A DNA stretch of 10,858 nt, taken from the NCBI GenBank assembly GCA_937921835.1, contig CAKZVG010000672.1, positions 1 through 10,858 of the forward strand, in the 5' to 3' direction. The first letter of the stretch is position 1; every line of letters begins with the position of its first letter. The DNA comes from an uncultured Bryobacteraceae bacterium. GTDB lineage: Bacteria; Acidobacteriota; Terriglobia; Bryobacterales; Bryobacteraceae. Shown one piece after another: positions 1 to 5,721 of this stretch. The position numbers and the translations under genes were made by a program. The notes beneath the pieces are model-generated. The model worked only from the letters and a program-made list of their open reading frames with translations, had not been told where the DNA came from and made no database searches.

Positions 1-658
1 TTTCCAGTTTGGCGACCACCGGCACGCGCGCCTCGAGTTCTTCCAGGTAGAGCCGCAAGCGCAGCAGGTCGTCGCGGCCGCGCACGAACGAGAGCGCCAC
101 GAAGTCGACCCCCGCCTGGAGACCGGAACGCAGATCCGCCAGGTCCTTCCTGGTCAGCGCGGGGCTGCTGACGCGCACCCCCGGCAGGTTGATGCCCTTG
201 CGGTCGGAAATCCAGCCGCCGGAAACCACTTCGAACTCCACTGTCACGCCGTCCGAGGAAAGCGCCCGCAGTTCCACCGCGCCGTCGTTCAGCATCACCC
301 GGTTGCCCGGCCGCACGTCGGCCGCGAAACCGGCGTAGGTGGTCGAGGCGCGCTCGTGCGTTCCCAACAGCGGCTCGACGGTGATGAAGAAGCGCGCCCC
401 CGTCTTCAACTCGCATCCGCCGCCCTCGAAAGCCCCCAGCCGGATCTTCGGCCCTTGCAAATCCAGCAGGATGCCGGCGTGGCGGCCGAGCGAGTCGCCC
501 ACCTCGCGCACCATCTGCGCGCGGGCGGCGCGCTCCTGCTCCGTCCCGTGCGAAGCGTTCAGACGGAACACGTCCACGCCCGCCTCGAACAGGCCGCGGA
601 TCGTCCCTTCCTCCGAGGAGGCCGGACCGAGTGTAGCGATGATCTTGGTGGTTCGCAT
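1..658 (-). CDS. pyk: Pyruvate kinase, N-terminal 219 residues (runs off the left edge)
   Basis: Pyruvate kinase catalyses the last step of glycolysis, phosphoenolpyruvate plus ADP to pyruvate plus ATP, in the cytoplasm. The reverse strand from ATG at 658 reads MRTTKIIATLGPAS, the classic pyk N-terminus. It continues with FRLNASHG (residues 31-38, substrate-binding Arg32 and Asn34), LLDLQGPKIRLG, a B-domain stretch (about residues 70-165) ending near GINLPGV, then ALSFVR and VVAKLE at 214-219. Lys217 and Glu219 match the catalytic lysine and a metal-ligand glutamate, so the fragment stops just after the active-site strand; the rest of the barrel and the C-terminal domain lie outside. The usual FRLNFSHG has Ala instead of the second Phe. 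The gene is divergent from uppP. A CATAAT hexamer on the minus strand (complement of 691-696) could be its -10. The family call is very secure. Confidence 0.97.
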   Translation of the reverse strand, partial: MRTTKIIATLGPASSEEGTIRGLFEAGVDVFRLNASHGTEQERAARAQMVREVGDSLGRHAGILLDLQGPKIRLGAFEGGGCELKTGARFFITVEPLLGTHERASTTYAGFAADVRPGNRVMLNDGAVELRALSSDGVTVEFEVVSGGWISDRKGINLPGVRVSSPALTRKDLADLRSGLQAGVDFVALSFVRGRDDLLRLRLYLEELEARVPVVAKLE

Positions 659-670
659 GGCCGGATGCGC

Positions 671-676
671 TACCAT
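671..676 (+). promoter_or_regulatory. Candidate -10 element of uppP (TACCAT)
   Basis: TACCAT lies within GCTACCATG, 17 nt before the uppP start codon. I see no convincing -35 at 16-18 bp spacing. Transcription would start near 683, giving a leader of about 11 nt, and no Shine-Dalgarno precedes the ATG. The same GCTAnnAT pattern recurs before other genes in this window, which is the main support. Confidence 0.45.
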
Positions 677-679
677 GAC

Positions 680-690
680 GGGTTCAACCC
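680..690. repeat. 11-bp perfect dyad in the pyk-uppP divergent spacer
   Basis: GGGTT-C-AACCC is a perfect 5-1-5 inverted repeat in the 35-bp space between two divergent genes, and it ends three bases before the uppP start codon. It could be an operator for either gene or coincidence; the loop is too short for an RNA hairpin. Confidence 0.4.
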
Positions 691-693
691 ATT

Positions 694-1512
694 ATGTCCC
701 TTCTTCAGGCCGTGATTCTCGCCATTGTCCAAGGATTCACTGAATTCTTACCGATCAGTAGCTCGGCGCACCTGGCGCTGGCGCCCTGGCTGCTGAACTG
801 GCGGGATCAGGGCCTGACCTTCGACATTGCGCTGCACTTCGGGACGCTGGCCGCGGTCTTGATCTACTTCTTCCGGGACTGGCTCCAGATCGCCGCGCAG
901 GGGTTCGGCCTCCGCTACGGCAGCGACCCGGAACTGAAGCGGAATCCCGGCCTGCTCTGGCTGCTGGCCATCGGCTCCCTGCCCATCGGCTTCTTCGGAT
1001 ACGTTTTCAAGGACGCGGCCGAGAACGTCTGGCGCGAAAACCGCCTGCTGATCGGGGGAATGCTGATCGGGGTGGCCCTGCTGATGGCGCTCGCCGAGCG
1101 CTACTCCCTCCGTCGCCGCGATATCGGCGGCATCAACCTGGCCGACGCGCTGCTGATCGGCTTCGCGCAGGCCATCGCCATCGTGCCCGGCACCTCGCGC
1201 AGCGGCATCACCATCACGGCCGGCCTGTTCCGCCACTTGGACCGCGCCGCCGCCGCCCGCTTCTCCTTCCTGCTTTCGACCCCGGCCATCGCGGCGGCCG
1301 CGGCCAAGGCTTTCGCCGACGCCCTCGCGGCGGGCGCGAAGCTGGACCTCGCCGCGCTGGCCGTGGGCATGAGCGTCAGCGCCGCCACCGGTTGCCTGGT
1401 GATCGCCTTCCTGCTGCGGTTTCTCCGCCGCCACAGCCTGAAGTTCTTCATCTACTACCGGATCGCACTCGGAATCCTCGTTCTCGCCCTGGCCCTGTAC
1501 GGCGGCCGCTGA
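694..1512 (+). CDS. uppP: Undecaprenyl-diphosphatase UppP (BacA family)
   Basis: This integral membrane phosphatase removes a phosphate from undecaprenyl diphosphate, regenerating the lipid carrier for peptidoglycan and other envelope polymers; overexpression of the family gives bacitracin resistance. At 272 aa it has the normal length. The first family motif is [15 protein letters not shown] (residues 13-27), carrying the catalytic Glu17; the first acidic position of the E. coli protein is Gln13 here, a common variant. The second motif is PGTSRSG (165-171) with the essential Arg169. Hydrophobic segments span the rest and the protein ends in a hydrophobic helix ([13 protein letters not shown]). 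The ATG at 694 gives the expected short N-terminus directly before the first helix. There is no Shine-Dalgarno; a -10-like TACCAT lies 17 nt upstream, suggesting a very short leader. A GC-rich stem follows the stop, but without a T-run. Confidence 0.97.
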   Translation: MSLLQAVILAIVQGFTEFLPISSSAHLALAPWLLNWRDQGLTFDIALHFGTLAAVLIYFFRDWLQIAAQGFGLRYGSDPELKRNPGLLWLLAIGSLPIGFFGYVFKDAAENVWRENRLLIGGMLIGVALLMALAERYSLRRRDIGGINLADALLIGFAQAIAIVPGTSRSGITITAGLFRHLDRAAAARFSFLLSTPAIAAAAAKAFADALAAGAKLDLAALAVGMSVSAATGCLVIAFLLRFLRRHSLKFFIYYRIALGILVLALALYGGR

Positions 1513-1556
1513 GCGTCCGCGCCGCGAGCTGCGATACTTCCGCGCGGCGGATCTGT

Positions 1557-1562
1557 TATGCT
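1557..1562 (+). promoter_or_regulatory. Candidate -10 element for the oxidoreductase gene (TATGCT)
   Basis: TATGCT (in GTTATGCTC) is the best -10 match between uppP and the next gene. Transcription would start near 1569, exactly at a 6-bp hairpin, leaving a leader of about 40 nt that contains a good Shine-Dalgarno. No clear -35 is visible. Confidence 0.35.
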
Positions 1563-1568
1563 CTCCCT

Positions 1569-1584
1569 TGCCGGTGCCCCGGCA
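1569..1584 (+). other. Hairpin at the predicted 5' end of the oxidoreductase mRNA
   Basis: TGCCGG-TGCC-CCGGCA is a perfect 6-bp stem with a 4-nt loop. It sits about 25 nt before the start codon and begins where transcription from TATGCT (1557-1562) would begin. A 5'-terminal stem can protect an mRNA from decay; that role is inferred. Confidence 0.4.
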
Positions 1585-1609
1585 CACGGCCACCTCGGCG
1601 AGGAGAGAA

Positions 1610-2737
1610 ATGTCACCAGGCACGCCCGCAAGCTTCGAGTGGCCTTCCTTCCGGCCTCCTCTCGAATCCTACAAGCTCGACTACGGCATTGGCATCGTCG
1701 GCTACGCCGGAATCGTTCGCGCGCAGCAGTTGGCCGCTTACCGGCTGGCCGGTTTCCGCGTGGTGGCCGCCGCCGACATCCGCGCCAGCCGCCGCGAACT
1801 GGCCAGGTTGGACGGCATCCCGCACGTCTATGAGGACTACCGCGACCTGCTCGCGCGCGAGGACGTCGATATCGTCGATTGCGCCGTCGACCATTCCACC
1901 CCGGCCGACATCCAGACCCGGCTGGCGGTGGTGCGCGAGGCCGGCAAAGCCGGCAAAGCGGTGCTGATGCAGAAACCGATGGCGACCGATCTCCGGACCG
2001 CCGAGGAGATGGTGGGGATCGCCGAAGACCACGGCATCCCCTTCGCCGTCAACCAGAATCTGCGCTTCGACCCGGCCATTTACCTGAGCAAGCAGTTGCT
2101 CGCCCCGGACCGGCTCGGCAAACCCGGGTTCCTGCACTTCGCCAATACCTCCATCGAGGGGCCGAAGTTCGGTTTCGGCCCCGGGGGCGTGGAGCTGGCT
2201 TGGCAGATCCACGCCATCGATTCCATCCGCTGGCTGGCGGGCAGCGATCCGGTCTCGGTCTTTTGCACCAACGGCAACTACGCCTCGCTCTATCAGATCG
2301 GATTCGAAGGCGGGGCGCTGTGCAACTACTTCGAGTACCACAACGAGGAGACTTTCCGCAGCGAGACCCCGTTCCGCATCTGGGCCGAAAAAGGGGCGCT
2401 GCGCGGCAATCACCGCTGGAATCCGGGATCGCGCTGGGAGCGGGATCTGATTGAGGTGCGCGCCTACGCCTGGCCGCGCGAAATCGGCTGGGTGGCGTAC
2501 AACCTGCCGGACGACGTCACCGGGCGCTTCGTCCACATGCGGCCATGCTACGACACCTGCGCGTCGATCGGCGGCTTCATCGGGGTGATGGGCGAATTCA
2601 TGCAGTCGCTCCACGAGAAGCGGCCCGCGTTGACCAACGGCCGGGACAACCTGATGTCGCTCCGCATCTACTTCGCCGGCCAGCTCTCGGCCGGGCGCAA
2701 GCGCCCGGTGGACCCGCGCTCGATGGAGCTGGTCTGA
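1610..2737 (+). CDS. Gfo/Idh/MocA-family NAD(P)-dependent oxidoreductase
   Basis: The family oxidises or reduces sugars, inositols and related polyols with NAD(P). The N-terminal Rossmann fold has the dinucleotide-binding loop GIGIVGYAGIV (residues 26-36), then an AAADI strand end (53-57). The conserved lysine motif, usually EKP, is QKP here (LMQKPMA, 119-125, Lys122). The C-terminal domain carries NQNLRFDP (148-155) and WQIHAIDSIRW (198-208), whose His201 and Asp204 occupy the usual catalytic positions. The length, 375 aa, is typical. I chose ATG 1610 because GAGGAGAG lies just upstream; an in-frame ATG at 1568 would add 14 residues that read like translated leader. The first 25 residues precede the Rossmann strand and form an unusual short extension. 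Monocistronic: a promoter candidate lies upstream and an intrinsic terminator downstream. The substrate cannot be told from sequence. Confidence 0.92.
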   Translation: MSPGTPASFEWPSFRPPLESYKLDYGIGIVGYAGIVRAQQLAAYRLAGFRVVAAADIRASRRELARLDGIPHVYEDYRDLLAREDVDIVDCAVDHSTPADIQTRLAVVREAGKAGKAVLMQKPMATDLRTAEEMVGIAEDHGIPFAVNQNLRFDPAIYLSKQLLAPDRLGKPGFLHFANTSIEGPKFGFGPGGVELAWQIHAIDSIRWLAGSDPVSVFCTNGNYASLYQIGFEGGALCNYFEYHNEETFRSETPFRIWAEKGALRGNHRWNPGSRWERDLIEVRAYAWPREIGWVAYNLPDDVTGRFVHMRPCYDTCASIGGFIGVMGEFMQSLHEKRPALTNGRDNLMSLRIYFAGQLSAGRKRPVDPRSMELV

Positions 2738-2778
2738 GCGCCGCCCCGGGCGCGCCCTCCGTTCCGCCGCCAGGAATT

Positions 2779-2821
2779 CCGCCGCCCGGGAGGCGCGAAA
2801 TCCCGCGGCGGGCCATTTTTT
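2779..2821 (+). terminator. Rho-independent terminator after the oxidoreductase gene
   Basis: A 7-bp stem CCGCCGC/GCGGCGG (2779-2785 with 2805-2811) continues, after a 2-nt bulge, into GGGA/TCCC (2788-2791 with 2801-2804) around a 9-nt loop. Four bases later comes a run of six T (2816-2821). It lies 42 bp past the oxidoreductase stop and directly before the next promoter, so it insulates the two genes. Confidence 0.8.
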
Positions 2822-2824
2822 CGC

Positions 2825-2852
2825 TTGCCTTCAATGAAAAACGCGATATTCT
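2825..2852 (+). promoter_or_regulatory. Sigma-70-type promoter of the histone-H1-like gene
   Basis: TTGCCT (2825-2830) and TATTCT (2847-2852) are separated by 16 bp. A T6 tract sits just upstream of the -35, partly shared with the preceding terminator. Transcription would start near 2859, giving a leader of about 30 nt with a perfect Shine-Dalgarno. It is one of the two best-matching promoters in the window. Confidence 0.7.
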
Positions 2853-2875
2853 ATGTCTGATCGAGCCTATACAAC

Positions 2876-2881
2876 AGGAGG
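2876..2881 (+). promoter_or_regulatory. Perfect Shine-Dalgarno (AGGAGG) of the histone-H1-like gene
   Basis: AGGAGG is 8 nt before ATG 2890. It fixes the start codon and shows that the long in-frame open region upstream (from 2545) is not part of the gene. With the strong promoter it suggests an abundant protein. Confidence 0.85.
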
Positions 2882-2889
2882 CACGAAGA

Positions 2890-3411
2890 ATGTTTGATCG
2901 TCTGATGGCTTCGCCCGGCGAAGGGGACGACGAACTGGATGACTTTGAGTATGATTCGGAGCACGTCGAGCTGGAATCGGACCTCGACGAATATGGCCCC
3001 GACGAGGACGAGGAAGAACAAGACCAGATCAAGGAGACTACCAGACAGGCGATGATTGCCGATACAGCACCCTCAGCGCCCGAACCGGCCGCTCCCGCGC
3101 CTGCCGCTCCGGCGGTGGATGCGCCTCCCAAAAAGCAACCGGCCAAGGCCGCGGCCGCCAAGCCGAAGAAGGCCGCCAAGAAAGCTCCTGTGAAGAAAGC
3201 AGCGAAAAAATCCGCGATGAAAAAAGCTGTCAAGAAAGCCCCGGCGAAGAAGGCCGTGAAGAAAGCCGTCAAGAAGGCCGCCCCCAAGAAGGCTGCCAAA
3301 AAGGCCGTGAAGAAAGCCGTCAAGAAGGCCGTAAAGAAAGCCGCCCCGAAGAAGGCCGCCAAGAAAGCCGTGAAGAAGACCGCCAAGAAGGCGCCCGCTA
3401 AGAAGAAATAG
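2890..3411 (+). CDS. Histone H1-like protein: acidic head, Ala/Pro hinge, lysine-repeat tail
   Basis: The 173-aa product is built from three low-complexity blocks. Residues 11-46 hold about 21 Asp/Glu. Residues 59-80 are an Ala/Pro hinge. Residues 81-173 contain 43 Lys in 93 residues, arranged as AVKK, AAKK and APKK units with no Arg and no aromatic residue. The tail resembles the C-terminal domain of eukaryotic histone H1 and of bacterial H1-like nucleoid proteins, which bind and condense DNA; DNA binding is therefore likely but inferred. The acidic head could self-associate with the tail, modulate DNA binding or recruit a partner. No folded domain is apparent. The tail DNA contains near-identical tandem units, so its length probably varies between strains. 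The gene is monocistronic with its own strong promoter and Shine-Dalgarno. The exact orthologue group was not identified. Confidence 0.85.
   Translation: MFDRLMASPGEGDDELDDFEYDSEHVELESDLDEYGPDEDEEEQDQIKETTRQAMIADTAPSAPEPAAPAPAAPAVDAPPKKQPAKAAAAKPKKAAKKAPVKKAAKKSAMKKAVKKAPAKKAVKKAVKKAAPKKAAKKAVKKAVKKAVKKAAPKKAAKKAVKKTAKKAPAKKK
3160..3408 (+). repeat. Tandem 12-bp-period coding repeat (xxKK tail)
   Basis: The lysine tail is encoded by degenerate 12-bp units (AVKK, AAKK, APKK). Within it, 3250-3280 and 3301-3331 are an identical 31-bp direct repeat with a 51-bp offset, and the 17-residue block from Ala122 to Lys138 recurs exactly at 143-159 with synonymous changes. This implies growth by in-frame slippage or unequal recombination. 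Confidence 0.85.
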
Positions 3412-3440
3412 CTGCCAGGCGCACACCCGCGGAGCCGGTA

Positions 3441-3491
3441 GGCGCCCCGGGCGCCAGGGGACACCATGGGACGGCGGCGCGTGCTGCGCCG
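3441..3491. terminator. Pair of hairpins between convergent genes, possible weak bidirectional terminator
   Basis: A 7-1-7 inverted repeat (GGCGCCC/GGGCGCC, 3441-3455) is followed by a second stem CGGCGC/GCGCCG with loop GTGCT (3475-3491). On the plus strand a T-rich TTATTTT follows 7 nt later (3499-3505), overlapping the stop codon of the convergent small gene. The T-run is too distant for a canonical terminator, and none follows on the minus strand, so termination strength is uncertain. Confidence 0.4.
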
Positions 3492-3498
3492 TAAGGGG

Positions 3499-3714
3499 TT
3501 ATTTTGCCACCACGGCGCGGCAGCGCTCGAAAAGCTGCAAGAGCGAGTCCGCGTACTCTTCCGCCGACTTGGGCGGTTTGCCGGCGAATCCCGCCGAGGC
3601 TCCCCCCTTGCCGTAGCCCGTCGTTACGGCGATGAACTTCATCAGTTCGAGGGCGATTTCGTCTTTGCTCTTGGGCGCCACCGGGGCCGCCGGGGTGACC
3701 GCTTCATCCGCCAT
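3499..3714 (-). CDS. Small 71-residue protein of unknown function
   Basis: I do not recognise a family. The product begins MADEAVTPAAPVAPKSKDE, a flexible Ala/Pro-rich start of about 16 residues. It continues with a helix-like segment DEIALELMKFIAV (18-30), a Gly-rich linker with FAGKPP (43-48), and a second amphipathic helix with AEEYADSLLQLF (51-62). It is soluble and has no signal peptide or membrane segment. Support for a real gene is good: AAGGA lies 5 nt before the ATG on the minus strand, a promoter with 17-bp spacing lies upstream, and the amino-acid composition is far more natural than that of the overlapping plus-strand frame. It converges on the histone-like gene and diverges from the HipA-like kinase. 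A small, two-helix partner of the kinase is conceivable but is only a positional guess. Confidence 0.75.
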   Translation of the reverse strand: MADEAVTPAAPVAPKSKDEIALELMKFIAVTTGYGKGGASAGFAGKPPKSAEEYADSLLQLFERCRAVVAK

Positions 3715-3751
3715 GGTGTCCTTTTCCGCCTGGGAAGTGTGCTAAACCTCT

Positions 3752-3780
3752 AGAGTAACTCCCGGTACGAGTTCGCACAA
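3752..3780 (-). promoter_or_regulatory. Sigma-70-type promoter of the 71-aa gene
   Basis: On the minus strand TTGTGC (complement of 3775-3780) and TACTCT (complement of 3752-3757) are separated by exactly 17 bp. Transcription would start near 3745, giving a leader of about 30 nt with an AAGGA Shine-Dalgarno. The promoter lies in the 100-bp space shared with the divergent kinase gene. Confidence 0.65.
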
Positions 3781-3814
3781 CGCGGCTCCGGCGGCCGGAA
3801 GAGTTGTCTCATTC

Positions 3815-4651
3815 ATGCCCGTAAACGCCCGCCGGTTCGTCCGGAAGATGCGCGGAGGCGCACAGGCTCACCTCATCGAAGCCGACGACGGGCACTTCTA
3901 CGTCGTAAAGTTCCGCAACAACCCGCAGCACCGCCGGATCCTGGTCAACGAACTCGTGGCCTCCGTGCTGCTCGGGTATCTCCGCGTCTCGCAGCCGGAA
4001 AACGCCGTCGTCCGGCTGGACGATGAGTTCCTCCGCCGCAATCCCGAAGTCCACATCCAACTGGGGAACCGGCGCGAGCAACCCCCCGCCGGGCGCCACT
4101 TCGGATCGCGCTATCCCGGCCATCCCGAGCGCACCGCAGTTTACGACTTCCTTCCCGACGCCCTGCTGGCCAAGGTCGTCAATCTCGCCGACCTTCGCGC
4201 CGTCCTGGTCTTCGACAAGTGGACCGGCAACGCCGATGCCCGCCAGGCGATCTTCTTCCGCGCCCGTGTGCGCCAGTGGGCGCCAGCCTCCGGCCTCCAT
4301 CACCTGCAAAAGGGCTTCCTCGTGCAAGCGGTGGATCACGGCTACATCTTCGACGGGCCGAACTGGGACTTCGCCGACTCCCCGCTCCAAGGTCTCTACT
4401 TCCGCCGCCTGGTCTACGAACAGGTCCGCGGGATCGAGGACTTCGAACCCTGGCTCTCGCAGGTGACACACTTCCCCGAAGAGGTGCTGGACGAGGCCTT
4501 CAAGCGCGTGCCGCCGGAATGGCTCGAAGGGGACGAGGAGGCCTTCGAGCGCCTGCTCGAACGCTTGCTGGCGCGCCGCAAGCGGGTGGCGGACCTGATC
4601 GGCGACTGCCGCCGCGGGCGCGAAAACCCGTTTCCCAACTGGCCTCGTTAA
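3815..4651 (+). CDS. HipA-like protein kinase (HipA_2 type), no HipB partner
   Basis: The 278-aa product looks like the stand-alone HipA-like kinase family rather than full-length HipA (about 440 aa). Kinase signatures in order: a nucleotide loop around MRGGAQAHLI (12-21); VVKF (30-33) with the phosphate-binding Lys32; NELVAS (45-50), matching the helix-C glutamate; FDKWTGNADARQ (133-144), a catalytic-loop candidate with Asp134 and Asn139; and DHGYIFDG (174-181), a metal-binding Asp in place of DFG. HipA of E. coli phosphorylates glutamyl-tRNA synthetase and causes persistence; the target of this shorter type is unknown to me. No HipB-like helix-turn-helix antitoxin is adjacent, so a classical toxin-antitoxin role is not supported. 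ATG 3815 starts directly at the conserved region; only a weak GGAAGAG lies 11 nt upstream. It is divergent from the 71-aa gene. Confidence 0.82.
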   Translation: MPVNARRFVRKMRGGAQAHLIEADDGHFYVVKFRNNPQHRRILVNELVASVLLGYLRVSQPENAVVRLDDEFLRRNPEVHIQLGNRREQPPAGRHFGSRYPGHPERTAVYDFLPDALLAKVVNLADLRAVLVFDKWTGNADARQAIFFRARVRQWAPASGLHHLQKGFLVQAVDHGYIFDGPNWDFADSPLQGLYFRRLVYEQVRGIEDFEPWLSQVTHFPEEVLDEAFKRVPPEWLEGDEEAFERLLERLLARRKRVADLIGDCRRGRENPFPNWPR

Positions 4652-4680
4652 AATGAGATCTGTTACTCTGAAATGTGCGC

Positions 4681-4686
4681 TAAAAT
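4681..4686 (+). promoter_or_regulatory. Candidate -10 element (TAAAAT) upstream of the ZIP transporter region
   Basis: TAAAAT sits in GCTAAAATG, matching the GCTAnnAT pattern seen before uppP, the 5722 gene and the 8880 gene. Transcription would start near 4693, inside a short hairpin, and would give the ZIP gene a leader of about 200 nt unless the small ORF at 4728 is translated. No good -35 is visible. Confidence 0.35.
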
Positions 4687-4688
4687 GC

Positions 4689-4704
4689 CGGATGGGCGCA
4701 TCCG
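4689..4704 (+). other. Hairpin CGGATG/CATCCG in the leader before the ZIP gene
   Basis: A perfect 6-bp stem with a GGCG loop. It coincides with the transcription start expected from TAAAAT at 4681-4686. No T-run follows, so it is not a terminator for the kinase gene. Its role is unknown. Confidence 0.35.
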
Positions 4705-4727
4705 TGTAAGGCGTCCGGACAAGCAGA

Positions 4728-4894
4728 TGAGCGATCTTCTACCGAAAGACGCCACCCGCCGCTCCCGCTTCAGGCACGCCGCGGCCCGCCGGGATCTCGA
4801 AGCGGGCCGGCAACGCTTCGCGCGCCGGCTGGGGGAGGTTCGCCACGGGAAGCGCCGCCAACCGATGGGGCGGGCGGAGAGGCGGCACGGCTGA
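4728..4894 (+). CDS. Doubtful small basic ORF overlapping the ZIP start codon
   Basis: From ATG 4728 a 55-residue, strongly basic product (MSDLLPKDATRRSRF..., rich in Arg and His) ends at TGA 4892-4894, which overlaps the ZIP start as TGATG. For it: G/C in most third positions, the coupling-type overlap, and a possible -10 at 4681. Against it: no Shine-Dalgarno, no recognised family, and an Arg-rich composition typical of spurious frames in GC-rich DNA. ATG 4673 would extend it by 18 residues but is also unsupported. If not translated, the 242-bp stretch 4652-4893 is a long untranslated leader with one hairpin and nothing else that I can recognise. Confidence 0.3.
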
Positions 4895-5643
4895 TGGCCT
4901 CCGGCGCCCTCATCTGGATCGTCGCCGGCGGACTGCTGATGAGCTGCTTCGCCCTGGTGGGCGGCGTCACGCTGGTGCTGCCAGAGAAGGTGCTGAAGCG
5001 GCTCCTGTTGCCGCTGGTGGCTCTGGCGGCGGGCACGCTGCTCGGCGGGGCGCTGTTTCACCTGGTTCCGGCGGCCGTCGAGAATCTCGGCAACCGCCTT
5101 TCGGTCTACACCTCGATTCTGGCCGGCTTCGCGGCGTTCTTCGCCCTCGAGCAGTTTCTCAACTGGCACCACTGCCACCGCGCGCCCTGTGACCACCGCC
5201 CGCTGAATTACCTGATTCTGATCGCCGACGCCATCCACAATTTCGTGGGAGGACTGGCCGTGGGCGGCGCGTTTCTGGTGGATGTGCGGGTCGGCATCAG
5301 CGCCTGGCTGGCCGCCGCCGCGCACGAATTGCCCCAGGAACTGGGCGACTTCGGCATCCTGGTGCACGGCGGATGGAAACCGGCCCGCGCGTTGCTCTAC
5401 AACTTTCTCTCCGCTCTCACTTTCCCGCTGGGCGGGCTGGCGGCGTTCGGCCTCGCCCGCGCCGCCGACGTAGCGTTCCTGCTGCCATTCGCGGCCGGAA
5501 ACTTCATCTACATCGCCGCCGCGGACCTGATTCCCGAGGTAAAGCACCACGTCAGCCTCCGGCAAAGCGCCCTCCACTTCGTTTTTTTCGCCACCGGCCT
5601 GGCGTTGCTTCTCGCGGTCCGGCTGGCATTCGAACACTCGTGA
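4894..5643 (+). CDS. ZIP-family divalent metal transporter
   Basis: ZIP proteins move zinc, iron, manganese or similar ions into the cytoplasm through a binuclear site on helices 4 and 5. This 249-aa protein has about eight hydrophobic segments. A His/Cys-rich loop (NWHHCHRAPCDHR, 90-102) precedes helix 4. Helix 4 has DAIHNFVGGLAVG (112-124) and helix 5 has HELPQELGDF (144-153), both family signatures; DLIPE (211-215) is the helix-6 motif. The helix-4 signature usually reads HNFxDG; here the Asp ligand is Gly119, so one metal site may be weakened. The start ATG 4894 is preceded by GGAGAGG at 11 nt and overlaps the stop of a doubtful small ORF. Metal specificity cannot be read from the sequence. 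No metal-responsive operator was recognised upstream. Confidence 0.92.
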   Translation: MASGALIWIVAGGLLMSCFALVGGVTLVLPEKVLKRLLLPLVALAAGTLLGGALFHLVPAAVENLGNRLSVYTSILAGFAAFFALEQFLNWHHCHRAPCDHRPLNYLILIADAIHNFVGGLAVGGAFLVDVRVGISAWLAAAAHELPQELGDFGILVHGGWKPARALLYNFLSALTFPLGGLAAFGLARAADVAFLLPFAAGNFIYIAAADLIPEVKHHVSLRQSALHFVFFATGLALLLAVRLAFEHS

Positions 5644-5700
5644 GCAGCGGAAAGCCCACCCCCTGGCCCGCCGCCCGGCGTGCCCCCGCCTTCCATGGGC

Positions 5701-5706
5701 TAGAAT
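5701..5706 (+). promoter_or_regulatory. Candidate -10 element (TAGAAT) of the 5722 gene
   Basis: TAGAAT lies within GCTAGAATA, 15 nt before ATG 5722. Expected transcription start near 5713 leaves a leader of about 9 nt. There is no Shine-Dalgarno and no -35 at the usual spacing. It matches the recurrent GCTAnnAT pattern. Confidence 0.45.
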
Positions 5707-5721
5707 AGGGGCAAGCCTCCG

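Noticed and set aside
748..1623. A 291-codon minus-strand frame opposite uppP.
   Set aside because: Low-complexity shadow of a confidently identified membrane phosphatase gene.
2545..2889. In-frame upstream extension of the histone-like protein.
   Set aside because: It overlaps the oxidoreductase gene and a terminator, and it would bypass the promoter at 2825-2852 and the AGGAGG at 2876-2881.
2598..3467. A minus-strand frame rich in Ala, Phe and Leu opposite the histone-like gene, resembling a membrane protein.
   Set aside because: The AFF/AFL pattern is simply the complement of the lysine-repeat codons. The plus strand has a promoter, perfect Shine-Dalgarno and charge-block structure.
3466..3753. 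A 95-codon plus-strand frame over the 71-aa minus-strand gene.
   Set aside because: Arg/Gly/Phe-rich composition without a ribosome site; the minus-strand gene has both a Shine-Dalgarno and a 17-bp-spaced promoter.
3815..4651. A HipBA toxin-antitoxin system.
   Set aside because: No HipB-like helix-turn-helix gene is adjacent; the 71-aa neighbour lacks an obvious DNA-binding motif.
4687..4720. Resemblance of GCCGGATG...AAGGCGTCCGG to enterobacterial REP elements.
   Set aside because: Only one copy is present, the match is partial, and no REP-associated transposase is nearby; probably coincidence.
4652..4893. A manganese or other metal riboswitch upstream of the ZIP gene.
   Set aside because: No conserved core of a known metal riboswitch was recognised; kept only as an open question about the leader.
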